NCBI RefSeq assembly: GCF_004027225.2
Contig: NC_044289.2
Span: 12,238,354 to 12,302,353 of the forward strand
Source of the DNA: Strigops habroptila
Lineage: Eukaryota > Chordata > Aves > Psittaciformes > Psittacidae
Length of the DNA stretch: 64,000 nucleotides
Direction: 5' to 3'
A program made the position numbers and the translations under genes. Positions 28,101 to 39,136 of the stretch are shown piece after piece; within the stretch, counting starts at the first letter, position 1; every line of letters begins with the position of its first letter. The notes beneath the pieces are model-generated. The model was given only the letters and a program-made list of their open reading frames with translations, was not told the DNA's origin and made no database searches.

Positions 28101-31100
28101 TTGTGCCTCTGTCTTACATGGCTGACCTAAATTCATCAAAATGGGTATCAATGTGATTCCACCCATTTCATTTGCAATACCTGGAGATGATACATCCAGA
28201 AAGAAACCATTTGCTCTCCTCATGCTGCAGAGTTAAACTGCAAATCATTTATTCCTGCACGAACATTTCATACTAAATTCTCTACTGGATGCTAAAAAGA
28301 CTCTTTGCCCCTCAGAGTCTTCAGAAATGATTAAAAACTGACATTTCTGGTAATGATTAAAGGAAGAACATGAATGTAAACAATCATTTCTAAAACTATC
28401 TGGAAGTACAACATTTACAAGAATTGACATTTCTCCAGCCACTCTTTTTAAGGGAGGTGGGCATTCCCTTTCTTTTTTTGGCATTACTCTGCAAACCTGA
28501 CAGCACATGGTATAGAGCCCTTACCCAGAAATTCCAGAGTATTTCAGATTATAATAGACAAAAGTTAAACCAAACAGTAGTAAATCATCTTTGGAGCTGA
28601 GAAGCAAAGCACCGCTTAGTCTGTGGTGAGGTGTAACTGGAGGGAGCAAGAACTCTCCAGCTTTGTTCACAAGGAGGAGCCCTCTGGATGCTTGTCAGAT
28701 GTCTCCACGGGAGGAGATGTCAGTGTGAGCTTGAGGTTTTTTTTGGATAAAGTGATACATGTTCTTTTAAAAAGAGAAAAAGCAATACGTGTTCAAGATG
28801 CATGGTTGGTCTGAGCAGATCTTAAGAGCAAACAAAATACACAGTCACAGGATCACAGAACCATTAGGGTTGGAAGTGACCTTAAAGACTGTGTAGTTCC
28901 AACCCCCTGCCATGGGCCACCTTCCACGAGACCAGGTTACTCAAAGCCCCATCCGACCTGGCCTTGAACGCTTAATCTAGACTTAAACTAGTAGCTAGTA
29001 GAGAAGACAAATGGGAAGAATTTATACCATGCAGTGGAATGGTGACCTTCTGTCCTGTTTTTCCTGGGACTGTAGCTGTGGTCATGGTCAGCACCGTTTG
29101 GCCAGGAGGAGCTGACACATTTTCAGCAGCAATGCTTGATGCTGGAGCAATCGTCAACTTAGTTCCTTCGGTTAAAACTTTTTCCATCTGCATTTCTTTG
29201 GGGGTGTCATCTCCAAAGAGCCTTCTCTTTGCACTTCCAGCCATGGGAGAACTGTAGCGCTCATGAACAGAGATTGGGGACAACGGCTGCATGTCTGGCA
29301 CACAGAGGAGAAACAGAGAACAAAACATAAGAGCAGCAGCTTAACAGGAATGCTTCTCCACAGCAGGAGGAAAGCCTAACCTTCAAACTACTTCTAGTGA
29401 TTGTTCTCCCAGTTCACTGTTCCTGGGTGATATGAACAAGACCTATAGTTTAACTGTCTCCTTTTATTTTGTGGTCACCCCAAACAGCTCAGTTCCACAA
29501 TCAGGTGCCACATGGAAAACAAGAGTAATCAAGCTAACTTGCAGAGGACACACAGGATTACAGATACTTACTCCAGTCTGCTTAGCAGATTAGCAATATT
29601 TGTAAGTGCTATTCCTCTGACAACATTCCTCTATAGGAACACTGACCACATTCCCGGGATATGCTCTGTTCTGTATGTTTGGGCTTTTAAACTCTCTCTA
29701 AACAAAACCCACTCAGAAGCCTCTACCCTCATTCACTCCAGTGGATCACTCCCAGTCAGACTAAGCACACTTCCACTCCTCTGGCTTCTTCCATTCCTGC
29801 TGAAGCCTGCTAGCTGCTCGTAAGGATACCAGTGACACCAGTTTTCTTATTTCCCATGAAGCCGAAACCTCCTGGATATCTGGCTAGGAAAGACTAATGG
29901 GAGACTTTAACTCTGCCAAGATGGTTTTCTTGGTACTGGGGGCAAATAAACATTTCCAAAACCCACCGTGTTCCTCACAGAGAACAAAAAAAAGCCCTGG
30001 AAAAATCTGAATAGCAAAGGACAAGAAGCGATCTGATGGCAACCCACACAAAAGTAAGGTAACCTTTGCATCAAAACAGCAGCAAAACCTGCTCCAATTC
30101 AGAAGTGAAGCATGATCACCAACGTCTGCTGCCAGCAAGACACTGCAATGGTTTGACCAGAGCAGCCAGGCTTTCCCTTGATCAAAGAGGCTTCACCATT
30201 CTGACTGCTTAATTCAGATTCAAGATGGCTTTTTGCAATTATAAAGAAGTCTAAACCTCCTCCCCTCAAATTCACACAATTAAACTGTATCAGAAACCGT
30301 GAACATACCCCGTCTTAGACTCCCACCAAGATCTGTCCGAACCTCTTTTACTCGAGGATGAATGATAGGAGATACTGGCATCATAGGCAAATGCCCAAAC
30401 CCGCTTCCTCCATTGCTTGTTTCAAAGTTATTGGGAAATATTACCTGAGAAATAAAAAATGTCAGTGTAAGACAACAAAGAGATTCCCCTTCCTTGTGCC
30501 AATCTATTCAGAGAAGTTTTTCTGCAGCAATTGTCTCATTTGAACAGTATAAAACAACAGTAAGAAAAGAGCATGAATTTCCTAATAAGAGGAGGATAGA
30601 TAACATACTTCTTCACAGGTTGGGACCTTGTTATCCGAGGCCTGGAGAGCGTTCCAGAGTGCTGAGTCCCGAGTCCAGGCAAGGCTCTCAAGAATTTGTT
30701 CCTCAATGCTGTTGAGGTGCTTCACCATGTCTCTGGAAAGTCCTTCCTCAGATCGAATCAGGACTTCAATTACCTAATGGTAACAAGACACATGAAAGTC
30801 ATAGTGTTCATGCTTAACACTCTCAAATCCTTATTTGTTTCTGAATCCTGTTTGAAACTTCTCTTCAATGAATGCTCCAGCCTCTTCCTCACATCTTAAT
30901 CTTCCCCAACCCTCTTCTGGTGGTTTTAACCCACTTCCCAAACGAAATCCAAGAGTTGGAAATGGACAGATGTCTCATCAGTGCAGAACAACCCACTCCC
31001 AGAAGTTTTTTTAAGGCGCTGTCTCACATTGCTAAGCACGTACAGAACAAAAGCAGGAAACACCCACAGCACCCACCCAGCATGTGCAGCAGACCTAGGA

Positions 31101-34100
31101 AGATACAAGCTGACATATCCCCTTAGGCTGGGTATGTGAGAACACCAATATTTAAGCTTTCTTTCCTTTCAAACAAGCAGCCCATAACAAAAAGGGTTGA
31201 AACCCACCCTCCTTACAGTCCTAAGACAGTATTTATTTACCTTATAGAAATAGAATGGCCTGAGGTCAAGAACTTCAATGATCCAGGGGAAGGTTCGAGG
31301 TGAGCTATATGCGAAAAGCACGATCTCCAAGCAGCATGCCATGAGAGAGCGATGAAAGACATCTTGTTCCAAGAGAGCCTGAGGAGATTACAGAGGATGT
31401 CAGTGATCTGAGGTTTGGGAAATGGAAGTTTGAGTTTTGTGGTGCTAATACTACACAGCTTATTGCTGGAGGGAAGAGCTACTTCTTCCTCTCACCTTCC
31501 ACAACATCCTCTTTTTACAGGGAAGTTCAGAATGGTAAAGACTAAAGACCAAAACCATCACATTTTTCATACTGTGGGCAAACGATCTGGTCTCCTTATT
31601 GTGAGCCAGAAAACAGAGCAAAAGCATTGCTATCTAACATGAAGTACAGCTACTGTTAATTGGATAAAGAAGAGAACAACAGTTATCTCTCCAAAAAGTA
31701 GTGATTCCAGAAGGCAATAAAAACTAAGATGGTTATGCCAGAACTATAGCATTTTTAATAGCAATAAAAACTACATTTAGGCACCTCCATATGTTCCCCT
31801 TTTTTAACATTAACAATACACACAGACTGCTCTCCTGCAGACTGCTCTGTTCTGGAACTACCTGAAGATAACCCCCCAGAGAGGCTTACAAAAAGTGCTC
31901 TCCCCTTTTGCCAGCTCTTCACTTACAGTCAGATCCTTCCCATGTAGTCTTCGTGTTTCTTGCACCATTATAGTCTCCAAGATTTTATAGTACAAGATCT
32001 CTGCCAGCATTAATCTGTTTACAGCAAAATCTGAAATTTAAAACCAACAGAGATGAAGCCCAATGCTGTTTGCATAAGTGGTCTTAAGACTAACCTGACC
32101 TTCTACTTGTCCTTCTCTAAGAAAGTAGTGCATGTGTATGTATGTACAGACTGCAAATCAAAAAAGTACGGTTAGAAATCCACTAGTGACAAGAACAGCA
32201 TGAAATTCTAAAGTGTTTTGAAGGAGCATGTATTTTAATGTTTCTAGGGATGTAATTTTGCAGACAGTTGCAATAATAGTTTTCTTATTCACATTCCATT
32301 TCCTTTACATTTGAATCTAAGAAGAATGCAAGTTTACAATGTTTTAGAGCTGCCGTAGTTTCAGTGCTCCCTTCATTATCCCGTTCTGATCTGCACGCTT
32401 GGGTTTACTCTGTAGTAAGTTTTTATTCTTTAAAGTGTTCTGTTTGACAGCATCAGTTTTCTGTTTGGGTACGTTCTGGGTTAAAAACAGCTCCACTGTA
32501 TTAAATACCTTAGGGATAGTATATATATGCATTTCATTTGCGCTGATTTAATGTTCAGAAACACCCCAATGCATTTCACATCCATACCTATATGTGATCC
32601 TGGTTGTTCATCTGTTGACTGAGTGTAGCTGCAACAGAACTTCTCACCTATTTCTTTCACCCTGCTCATAATGCTTTCCATAGGGCTGCGTGCACAAGAC
32701 CTGAAGCAGAACACAAAGAGAAAAGCCTTGTTTGTATAAATAAACATCCAGTTTCAAACAACCCTCAAAACCCAACAACAACAAAAATACCACCCAAATA
32801 AAATGAAGCAAAGCTGCTTATACTGAGCTTTCCCCTAGAGAACAAAACATACAGGAATATTGTTTCCTTTTTTCCTTTCCTAATAGAGTTGAAAGGCTAT
32901 GTAGATTTTGGAACAAGAGAAAGCAGGAGAAAGCAAAAGCTCAGGAGAAAAAAATATTTCTGCTAGGAGCAAGGTGGTAGGAAGGATGCTACAACAGGCA
33001 AGCACACATATCCCAACTCTTCAAGGCAAAGACTTAAAGGCTTGTTGACTAACACTACCCTCCTCCCGAAAACCTCTGCCAACAGTTACCATATCTTTTA
33101 ATTGAGCTATACTTGGTTTAGCAAACAGCTAAATTAGCATTAGCAAAAGCTGAAGCTACATTAACACATTAGTGGTGACAAACTGGAGGGGGGGCTATGT
33201 TCAGCTCTCCTCCAGAAGATGAGATCATCTATAAAACAGAAGATTGCTCAACAAGAAATACAGAAACACAGACAAAAACGTTCTGCACCACATAAAAAAG
33301 CCAAATTTGAGCAAGAAAGCTGTGACAGGCATGAAAAGATGAGTCTCCCTTTGCATGAGAGCAGCTGCAGTGGATGTACTTACTCAAAAATAGCTATGAG
33401 TTGTTCACTCGGTGCATTTTTCAATCCAGCCACAATGCTCTGCAACCGGCTCACGCTTTGTGTTGCTGAAGCAACGGGAGTGATGACAGCTTCCTTTTCT
33501 CGTAGGTATCTTCTCCCAGTCAGGGGAGTTGAAGGTGCAAATGACCTTTTCTGTCAGAGACAAATAATAAATAAAATCAGCCAACAGAACTGTTTCAAAA
33601 ACCTTTCCAAAGAGCACCTCACTAGTATGCGAAATTTAACTCAGAAGGGTTTTGTTTGGTTGGTTTTTTTAAGTAAAATATAAAATGAGACTTTACATCT
33701 TAAAGCTTGTAAATTCCACAGTTGGAACTGGATGAGCTTTAAGGTCCCTTCCAACCCAAAGCAGTCTGGGATTCTATGATCCTGTTTAAGGAGCAGTTAT
33801 TTACTGAATTCCACAGGAAAGCAGCATCACCATTCCACCTCAACAAGACAGCATCCACTGAAGCCTGCAAATAGCATTCATCATCTTCCTCTCAGGAACA
33901 AGAGAAATTTCAAGTGCCCTCAAAGATTCAAATAGTGTACGAGGATAAAAATACTTGAAGGAGTACTTCCAGTGAGATCAACAGGTTAAACAAATCACCT
34001 TTTCAAAATGCTGCTGGAGATGACTCTCCACATGAGCTCGTGCTGCTGTTTTCCCTACTGGCACATCAATAGGGAATTTTCGAGGCGTGCCAATTTCTTC

Positions 34101-37100
34101 TTCAGCATCAGCACCGAGGAAAACTCTCTCGTCGAAGTCACCCACTGTCAGAACATACTCTTCATACTCTTTATTCAGTGCTTTGCTGAAAGAGAAGGCC
34201 AGGGTTTATACCAAAGGTTAAACTGCTGAAAACAAAAAGGTGCCAGTGAAGATAAGGTACAAAACTGAAACCAACATGTGTTCAAAGCATTGAATGATTT
34301 CAGCAGCAGTGAACAACAACACTTCACTACCCCAAGCAATCTGCATGCAAACCAAGTTTGGACAGAGAAAGAGAGAGGCTTCCATGCTTCCTTTAGACAT
34401 CAAGCTACTTAGGAAAGAACAGGGACTACTCTATCCTTCCACACCACTATATTATTGAAGTAATACTATTCATTTTTAAGTAGAAATACTAAGAAGTTTC
34501 ACTGCTTCAAACAGATCACAGCAACACCATTTCATATCTACCTTTGAGTGTTATCTACATTGTTAAAAACCATTGAGTATTCACTCAAAATTCTCAAAGC
34601 AAAGCAACACTCACCCTGCAAAACCAACTTCTTGGGTATTTTTGGAAAAGGAGGAAAAAAAAACCACCTTTAAGGAATACAGACAGAAAAAGCAGCTGCT
34701 GCTTATATTTTGCATTTAAATTAGTTTTCAGAAGTGAATTTAAAAGGATTCTGAAAGAATTACAGTCACCTCCCACAGAAATGCTCTACCTCTTTTTTTG
34801 TGGGTTTTGCAAATTGTTGCTTCCTTTTCTTCTGAGTACTTTAGTTACATTCACAGATTTATACACTCAGTTGGAGACTGATACAGGAATCTAAAGACTT
34901 CCCTACTCAGGTAAAATATCTGAGGTGTGTACAGAAACACATCCAGAACTTCAGAGGCAAAGTTTGGATTTGCATTAGATTACTCGAAGGTTACACCTGC
35001 CAGAAAATAAGGGCAAGCACCATAAAACCTGACATTAAGGAAGAAACTCTGCAGCTGACATTTGGCACATCTCAGATCCTGAAATAATTTCAGCCAGATA
35101 ACAGCTTTGGCTGTCAAATAATTAAAACCCATTAGCTATGCTAAGGTAAAGGAACAGGAAAACCTGTATTATAGAAATCACAGCCTGGTTTGAGTTGGAA
35201 GGGACCTTAAAGCTCATCCAGTCCCAACCCCCTGCCACGGGCAGAGACACCTTCCACTAGAGCAGGTTGCTCCAAGCCCCTGTGTCCAACCTGGCCTTGA
35301 ACACTGCCAGGGATGGGGCAGCCACAGCTTCTCTGGGCACCCTGTGCCAGCGCCTCAGCACGCTCATAGCGAAGAATATCCTCCTAATATCTAATCTAAA
35401 TCTACCCCAAGATTCAGAACATAAGCTGTAACTTACCTATTTTCTGTGAAATTGCACAGATCTAACAGACATTCTCCTTTTAAAATCTAAGAATACAAAG
35501 CAGAAATATTTTACATAATGAAATCAAAACTGTTCCAACTCTCACAGTGTGAGGACCGATGGTTTCAGCCAAAAAGGAAATAATACTTAGGAGCATAATG
35601 AGACTAGTTTTTCCCTAGATCAAAGGACTACAATGCCATTAGCAAGACAAACAGATGAGGAGAAAGCCCAATTCTAACCAAGCTCTTGAAAAACTCACTC
35701 TTCAGAAACAGTGCTGCTTTTAACGGCTGCTCCATTGGCAGGTTCAGGACTGACCTGATGAGTGACTACACTGAAACTTCCACAGAGCTTGGAAAAAACT
35801 GCCAGGACCAAACCAGAGAGAACAACCTGCAACCTCAACCTCTTCCCACCTCAGCATGTTGCTGAACTCAAGCGGTAGGACCCCAGAGTATCATGGCAGT
35901 TATTCCATAAAATCATTTCACAAGGAGATTACATTTTTGCCTGAACAAATCATTATTGACAGTGTAGTTTCACACTGCCAAGAAAGGAAATCAAAGATTC
36001 TCTGCTGCCAGAAAAAGGCAAAACCCACGGAACTTTACGGCACACATCATTAAGAGTAAAATCTGCTTCTGCTAAAATACATGCAAAGAAAACCTAGCCC
36101 AGCCTGAGTCCATTTGCCTATTAGGACATTTTCCTGCAGGACCCATAGGATTTAAACGGTTTTGAGATCATTCATCTGAGCACTATGGTGCATTCTTAAA
36201 ACTAGTGAGATGTACCTTCCTATCAAACAGTTTTGAAATGTATGGCTTAAAGTAGTGTTCCTTTATTCCTTTTGCTTCTACTAAAAGCCCATCATGCAGC
36301 TCACAGAGGGTGGCAATGATGCAAGGAGGATCTTCAGAGGCTTTCATCTCTGTCGTGCGGAAGCCCACAGGTAAACCTGGGAAAAAGGAGGAGGGGGAAG
36401 AAAGAGCCAATGGACCTTCAACTTCCTTTAAAAAGCACCAAGAGAACAAAGCGTATTTGATTTGAAATAATGTGTGCCCACCATACCTTTGAACGATGGA
36501 TTTAGCAAATCTCTTCTATTTGGACACAAAAGGGCATTTGCAAAAATCAGGTCCAAGCAGCACAGAAGCAAATGATAGGAATTTACTAAATCATCTCCAA
36601 TCATACGGAAATTACCTTTAAGAGACAGCACATCACGTCAAGCAACACAAGAGCAGTTCATAACTCGGAAGGTGTACAAACCATGCAGCTAAGAAAAGCA
36701 AGCCCTACCCTTGGTGTACACAAAGAGAGTCCAGCAGAAGTTGAAGAGATCTTTAACATTGCAGGGCATCCGCCTGGCAAGGAGGAAGAGGGAGGAGAAG
36801 TCAATCTTCAGTTCCAGGAAGCTGGAGCTTGTTTTACAGTAAGAATTTCATTCCATCTCCTTTCTCAAAAGACAGAGCTGCTGCCTATTGCCATTTCACA
36901 TCAGGCACAATCTACACTACATGTTCCTTGTTGCAGCTTCCACTGACTGAGTCTTCCACCTCACTCCACAGAGCATTACACATGGCATTCCCAAGCTTCT
37001 GGCCCTTTCCTGAGCTAACGGCTGCCTCTGGCCTATGACCCCAGACACATCATTTTGCTGCTGTCACACCTCTAACAGAGCCCTCCCACGGTCACTCTGG

Positions 37101-39057
37101 AACTTTACATCACTTTTTAAAGCACAATCATGGAATCACAGAATGGTTTGGGTTGGAAAGGACCTTAAAGCTCATCCACGGGCAGGGACACCTTCCACTA
37201 GAGCAGGTTGCTCCAAGCCCCTGTGTCCAACCTGGCCTTGAACACTGCCAGGGATGGGGCAGCCACAGCTTCTCTGGGCACCCTGTGCCAGCGCCTCAGC
37301 ACCCTCACAGGGTCTGATATTTACTTTTTTATTTTACTTTACTGATATTCACTTCTGTCTGACATTTAATCCAAATTACCCCTCTTTCAGTTTAAAGCCA
37401 TTCCCCCTTCTCCTGTCCCTACAGGCCCTTGTAAAAAGTCCCTCTCCACATTTTCATATTAAGTATAGCCCTTTACAAGCAAAAGTCACAGGAAATCTCA
37501 AAAATACCTCTGTTTCCTGCTTCGCTGTGGTTTAGAAGTTTCTTCGTAAGGGTTTTGAAATACATCCAAAAATATTGGTTCAAACTTTTTGAAAATCACA
37601 GTTGACACTTCAAAATTCCTCTCCAGCCTCTCCACTCGCTCTCGGAATTCCTGTGGTAGATTGGACATGTCCATCCACTTCTTCATTTTGCTAAAAAACT
37701 GAATTAGACTTAAAAGAAAGAAGGAAAGTCTGCTTTATTTTGAGCTTTTCCTAGCTTCTTTTATTCTACTTAAAGAAAAAAGCCAAAATACAACATATTT
37801 GCTCCTTAAAAACTAATATGATTCATATACAGGTTTAATTGGATAGACTCCCAAGCTGTATATATTGTAAGCTTTTCACCTCCTATCTTGTTGTTTTTCT
37901 CCTTGACTCTCTTCAAGCCACAGGCATGGAAACACTGATTGTATTTGAAGGCTGCCAGCACAGCCGTGTCAGGTAGAGGAGGGCTGGAAGGGAAAGAAAT
38001 CTCCATGTGTGCCGAGGGGGAGGCAGTAAAACCACAAACACGGGTTCGTGCCTGTTACCTACACAAAACCCATTAGCTGTAGGTGTACGTTGGCAACTCG
38101 AGTCTTATCTGGATCGCTAATGGAACAGCCAGGTCTTGTTTGTGCTTCAATTAACTACAAAAAGGAAAAGAAATAATCGACGTGGGTGGAACAACCGCTG
38201 GGCTGACACAGGTGGTTCTTCAAAGGCGTGAAGTTGAAAGTCACGGATTTGCATCTTGTTCCCATTTCTAACAAGAAGATTTATTGCTTTTACACCGTTA
38301 CCTCAGGACACGCGTTTTACAGCGCTCAGGGCTGTGAGAAAACCAGCGGGTTCCCGAGCTGGTGGGAGCCTTATCACAGAACCACAGACTGATTTGAGCT
38401 GGAAGGGACCTTAAAGCTCATCCACTTCCAACCCCCTGCCATGGGCAGGGACACCTTCCACTAGAGCAGGTTGCTCCAAGCCCCTGTGTCCAACCTGGCC
38501 TTGAACACTGCCAGGGATGGGGCAGCCACAGCTTCTCTGGGCACCCTGTGCCAGCGCCTCAGCACCCCCACAGGGAAGAGCTTCTGCCTAATGTCTAAGG
38601 CCGGCGGGGCAGCGAGCTCTGCCCGGAGCGCCCTCAGCGAGCGGGGCGGGCTCACCTGAGCCTGGCGGAGCGCAGGATCCTGGTCAGCGACACGCCGTTC
38701 CCCTCCATCAGGCCGCTCCCCACGGTGGGCACCCGGCTCTTGCGGCAGGCCACGTAGAGGGCACAGGCCAGCCAGTGCAGCGGCTCGCCCTGCGGGACAC
38801 GGACGGCGAGATGCGGGGAGCTGCGGGGGGGGGGGGGGGGCCGCGCCCCGCCCCTGACAGGACCCAGCCCCGCCCGCCCCACACCCTGACAGGACCCGGC
38901 CCGCCCGGCCCGCCCTCACCTCCAGGCTGTAGGTGCTCCGCAGCGCCGTGAAGTCGCGCAGGGCCTCGGCGGCGCTGCCCGCGTCCAGGTTGAGCTCCTG
39001 GCACAGCCGCTCGATGGCGGCGCCGGGCTCGGCGGGCGGCGGCTCCGGGCGGGACAT
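21948..39057 (-). CDS. RBL1: RBL1 (p107), retinoblastoma-like pocket protein, complete
   Basis: RBL1 binds E2F4/5 with the DREAM/MuvB complex, represses cell-cycle genes in G0/G1 and inhibits cyclin E/A-CDK2. All 22 coding exons join in frame to 1,056 codons plus stop; human p107 has 1,068. Visible: N-terminal cyclin-fold region (about 1-355), pocket A (about 380-575), spacer (585-778) with the cyclin-binding motif KRRLF at 652-656, pocket B (779-945), and a C-terminal tail with SPRRISQQH and the ending [12 protein letters not shown]2 is excluded because the exon sequences follow p107 throughout and the neighbour is SAMHD1. The ATG at 39057 has a GCC context; an upstream in-frame ATG at 39267 has no family support. 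Promoter signals (E2F site, GC boxes) fit known E2F autoregulation of p107. Confidence 0.98.
22377..22541 (-). CDS. RBL1: RBL1 coding exon 21
   Basis: 165 nt, phase 0-0. Encodes [34 protein letters not shown] and [15 protein letters not shown]: several SP CDK-site candidates and the region following pocket B. Confidence 0.97.
22967..23133 (-). CDS. RBL1: RBL1 coding exon 20
   Basis: 167 nt, phase 1 to 0. A Ser-rich variable start ([20 protein letters not shown]) precedes the conserved [20 protein letters not shown] and [13 protein letters not shown] at the end of pocket B. Confidence 0.95.
24159..24192 (+). repeat. Small 13-bp tandem repeat
   Basis: Nearly three units of CATGGGYTCACA in RBL1 intron 19. 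Short, no known role. Confidence 0.6.
24485..24533 (-). mobile_element. CR1 LINE 3' tip
   Basis: About 50 bp of the CR1 terminus (ATGGTTTGGGTTGGAAGGG) in minus orientation within RBL1 intron 19. Confidence 0.8.
24771..24855 (-). CDS. RBL1: RBL1 coding exon 19
   Basis: 85 nt, phase 0 to 1. Encodes [19 protein letters not shown] then [10 protein letters not shown], an acidic loop insertion within pocket B typical of p107/p130. Confidence 0.94.
25041..25112 (-). CDS. RBL1: RBL1 coding exon 18
   Basis: 72 nt, phase 0-0. Encodes [20 protein letters not shown] and ANSH, nearly identical to human p107 pocket B. Confidence 0.96.
26196..26372 (-). CDS. RBL1: RBL1 coding exon 17 (pocket B start)
   Basis: 177 nt, phase 0-0. 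Encodes [20 protein letters not shown] and continues to [11 protein letters not shown]. This is the cyclin-fold of pocket B that forms the LxCxE-binding groove in the family. Confidence 0.97.
28002..28180 (-). CDS. RBL1: RBL1 coding exon 16
   Basis: 179 nt, phase 1 to 0. Spacer exon with a poorly conserved middle and the conserved end [14 protein letters not shown] that leads into pocket B. Confidence 0.95.
28849..28971 (-). mobile_element. CR1 LINE 3'-end fragment
   Basis: About 120 bp in minus orientation in RBL1 intron 15, ending 57 bp short of the 3' end of exon 15 on the map. Confidence 0.85.
29028..29294 (-). CDS. RBL1: RBL1 coding exon 15 (spacer, cyclin-binding motif)
   Basis: 267 nt, phase 1-1. 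Encodes [17 protein letters not shown] and [12 protein letters not shown]: the KRRLF cyclin A/E-CDK2 docking motif of p107. The rest is a Thr/Pro-rich linker ending [10 protein letters not shown]. Confidence 0.97.
30309..30444 (-). CDS. RBL1: RBL1 coding exon 14
   Basis: 136 nt, phase 0 to 1. Spacer start: VIFPNNFET, then a glycine-containing segment and [17 protein letters not shown] with TP/SP sites. Confidence 0.93.
30609..30773 (-). CDS. RBL1: RBL1 coding exon 13
   Basis: 165 nt, phase 0-0. Encodes [33 protein letters not shown] and KVPTCEE, closing pocket A. Confidence 0.96.
31241..31378 (-). CDS. RBL1: RBL1 coding exon 12
   Basis: 138 nt, phase 0-0. Encodes [20 protein letters not shown] and [16 protein letters not shown], one of the most conserved pocket A segments. 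Confidence 0.97.
31927..32030 (-). CDS. RBL1: RBL1 coding exon 11
   Basis: 104 nt, phase 1 to 0. Encodes [20 protein letters not shown] and [14 protein letters not shown] of pocket A. Confidence 0.96.
32588..32700 (-). CDS. RBL1: RBL1 coding exon 10
   Basis: 113 nt, phase 2 to 1. Encodes [20 protein letters not shown] and [13 protein letters not shown], pocket A. Confidence 0.96.
33384..33550 (-). CDS. RBL1: RBL1 coding exon 9
   Basis: 167 nt, phase 0 to 2. Begins [16 protein letters not shown] with a conserved TP site and goes on to [20 protein letters not shown] at the entry of pocket A. Confidence 0.96.
33721..33784 (+). mobile_element. CR1 LINE 3' tip
   Basis: About 64 bp in plus orientation (AAGGTCCCTTCCAACCCAAA, ATTCTATGAT) in RBL1 intron 8. 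Confidence 0.85.
33999..34185 (-). CDS. RBL1: RBL1 coding exon 8
   Basis: 187 nt, phase 2 to 0. Encodes [40 protein letters not shown] and [10 protein letters not shown], the linker between the N-terminal domain and pocket A. The [12 protein letters not shown] stretch matches one known p107/p130 splice form. Confidence 0.95.
35171..35403 (-). mobile_element. CR1 LINE 3'-end copy
   Basis: About 230 bp, minus orientation, RBL1 intron 7, its inner edge about 35 bp from exon 7. Nearly identical to the copies at 6.6, 37.1 and 38.4 kb. Confidence 0.92.
35437..35486 (-). CDS. RBL1: RBL1 coding exon 7
   Basis: 50 nt, phase 0 to 2. Encodes [16 protein letters not shown]. Smallest coding exon of the gene; downstream intron starts 33 bp before a CR1 copy. 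Confidence 0.94.
36216..36376 (-). CDS. RBL1: RBL1 coding exon 6
   Basis: 161 nt, phase 1 to 0. Encodes [20 protein letters not shown] and [18 protein letters not shown] of the N-terminal cyclin-fold domain. Confidence 0.97.
36487..36615 (-). CDS. RBL1: RBL1 coding exon 5
   Basis: 129 nt, phase 1-1. Encodes [20 protein letters not shown] and [20 protein letters not shown]. Confidence 0.97.
36709..36773 (-). CDS. RBL1: RBL1 coding exon 4
   Basis: 65 nt, phase 2 to 1. Encodes [20 protein letters not shown] and K, N-terminal domain. Confidence 0.96.
37128..37470 (-). mobile_element. CR1 LINE 3' region, interrupted
   Basis: Minus-oriented CR1 in RBL1 intron 3. The 3' part (37,128-37,312) is nearly identical to the other young copies. 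A roughly 60-bp stretch with no clear match follows, then CR1 resumes (about 37,376-37,470). Confidence 0.88.
37508..37708 (-). CDS. RBL1: RBL1 coding exon 3
   Basis: 201 nt, phase 2-2. Encodes [40 protein letters not shown] and KPQRSRKQR. Confidence 0.97.
38373..38600 (-). mobile_element. CR1 LINE 3'-end copy
   Basis: About 228 bp, minus orientation, RBL1 intron 2, only about 55 bp inside the exon 2 donor. Nearly identical to the copies at 6.6, 35.2 and 37.1 kb. Confidence 0.92.
38656..38789 (-). CDS. RBL1: RBL1 coding exon 2
   Basis: 134 nt, phase 0 to 2. Encodes [20 protein letters not shown] and [16 protein letters not shown]. Preceded by a C16-GCAG alternative acceptor 31 nt upstream that would shift the frame. 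Confidence 0.96.
38825..38840 (+). repeat. G16 homopolymer in RBL1 intron 1
   Basis: Sixteen G on the plus strand, C16 on the coding strand, followed immediately by GCAG on the coding strand. Length is likely variable between individuals and hard to assemble. Confidence 0.85.
38920..39057 (-). CDS. RBL1: RBL1 coding exon 1 (start codon)
   Basis: 138 nt. Encodes [18 protein letters not shown] then [20 protein letters not shown], matching human [16 protein letters not shown] after a shorter, divergent N-terminus. ATG lies in a GCC context. Confidence 0.95.
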
Positions 39058-39083
39058 GGCGAGCACGGCCCGGCCCGGCCCGC

Positions 39084-39092
39084 GCGCCAAAA
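39084..39092 (-). promoter_or_regulatory. E2F-type site TTTTGGCGC
   Basis: Matches the E2F consensus TTTSGCGC on the coding strand, 27 bp upstream of the RBL1 ATG and so near the likely start site. Mammalian p107 promoters are E2F-regulated; function here is inferred. Confidence 0.65.
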
Positions 39093-39136
39093 CGCCTTTG
39101 CCGGAAGGGAGCGGCGGCTTCCGCCGTGAGGGGAGG

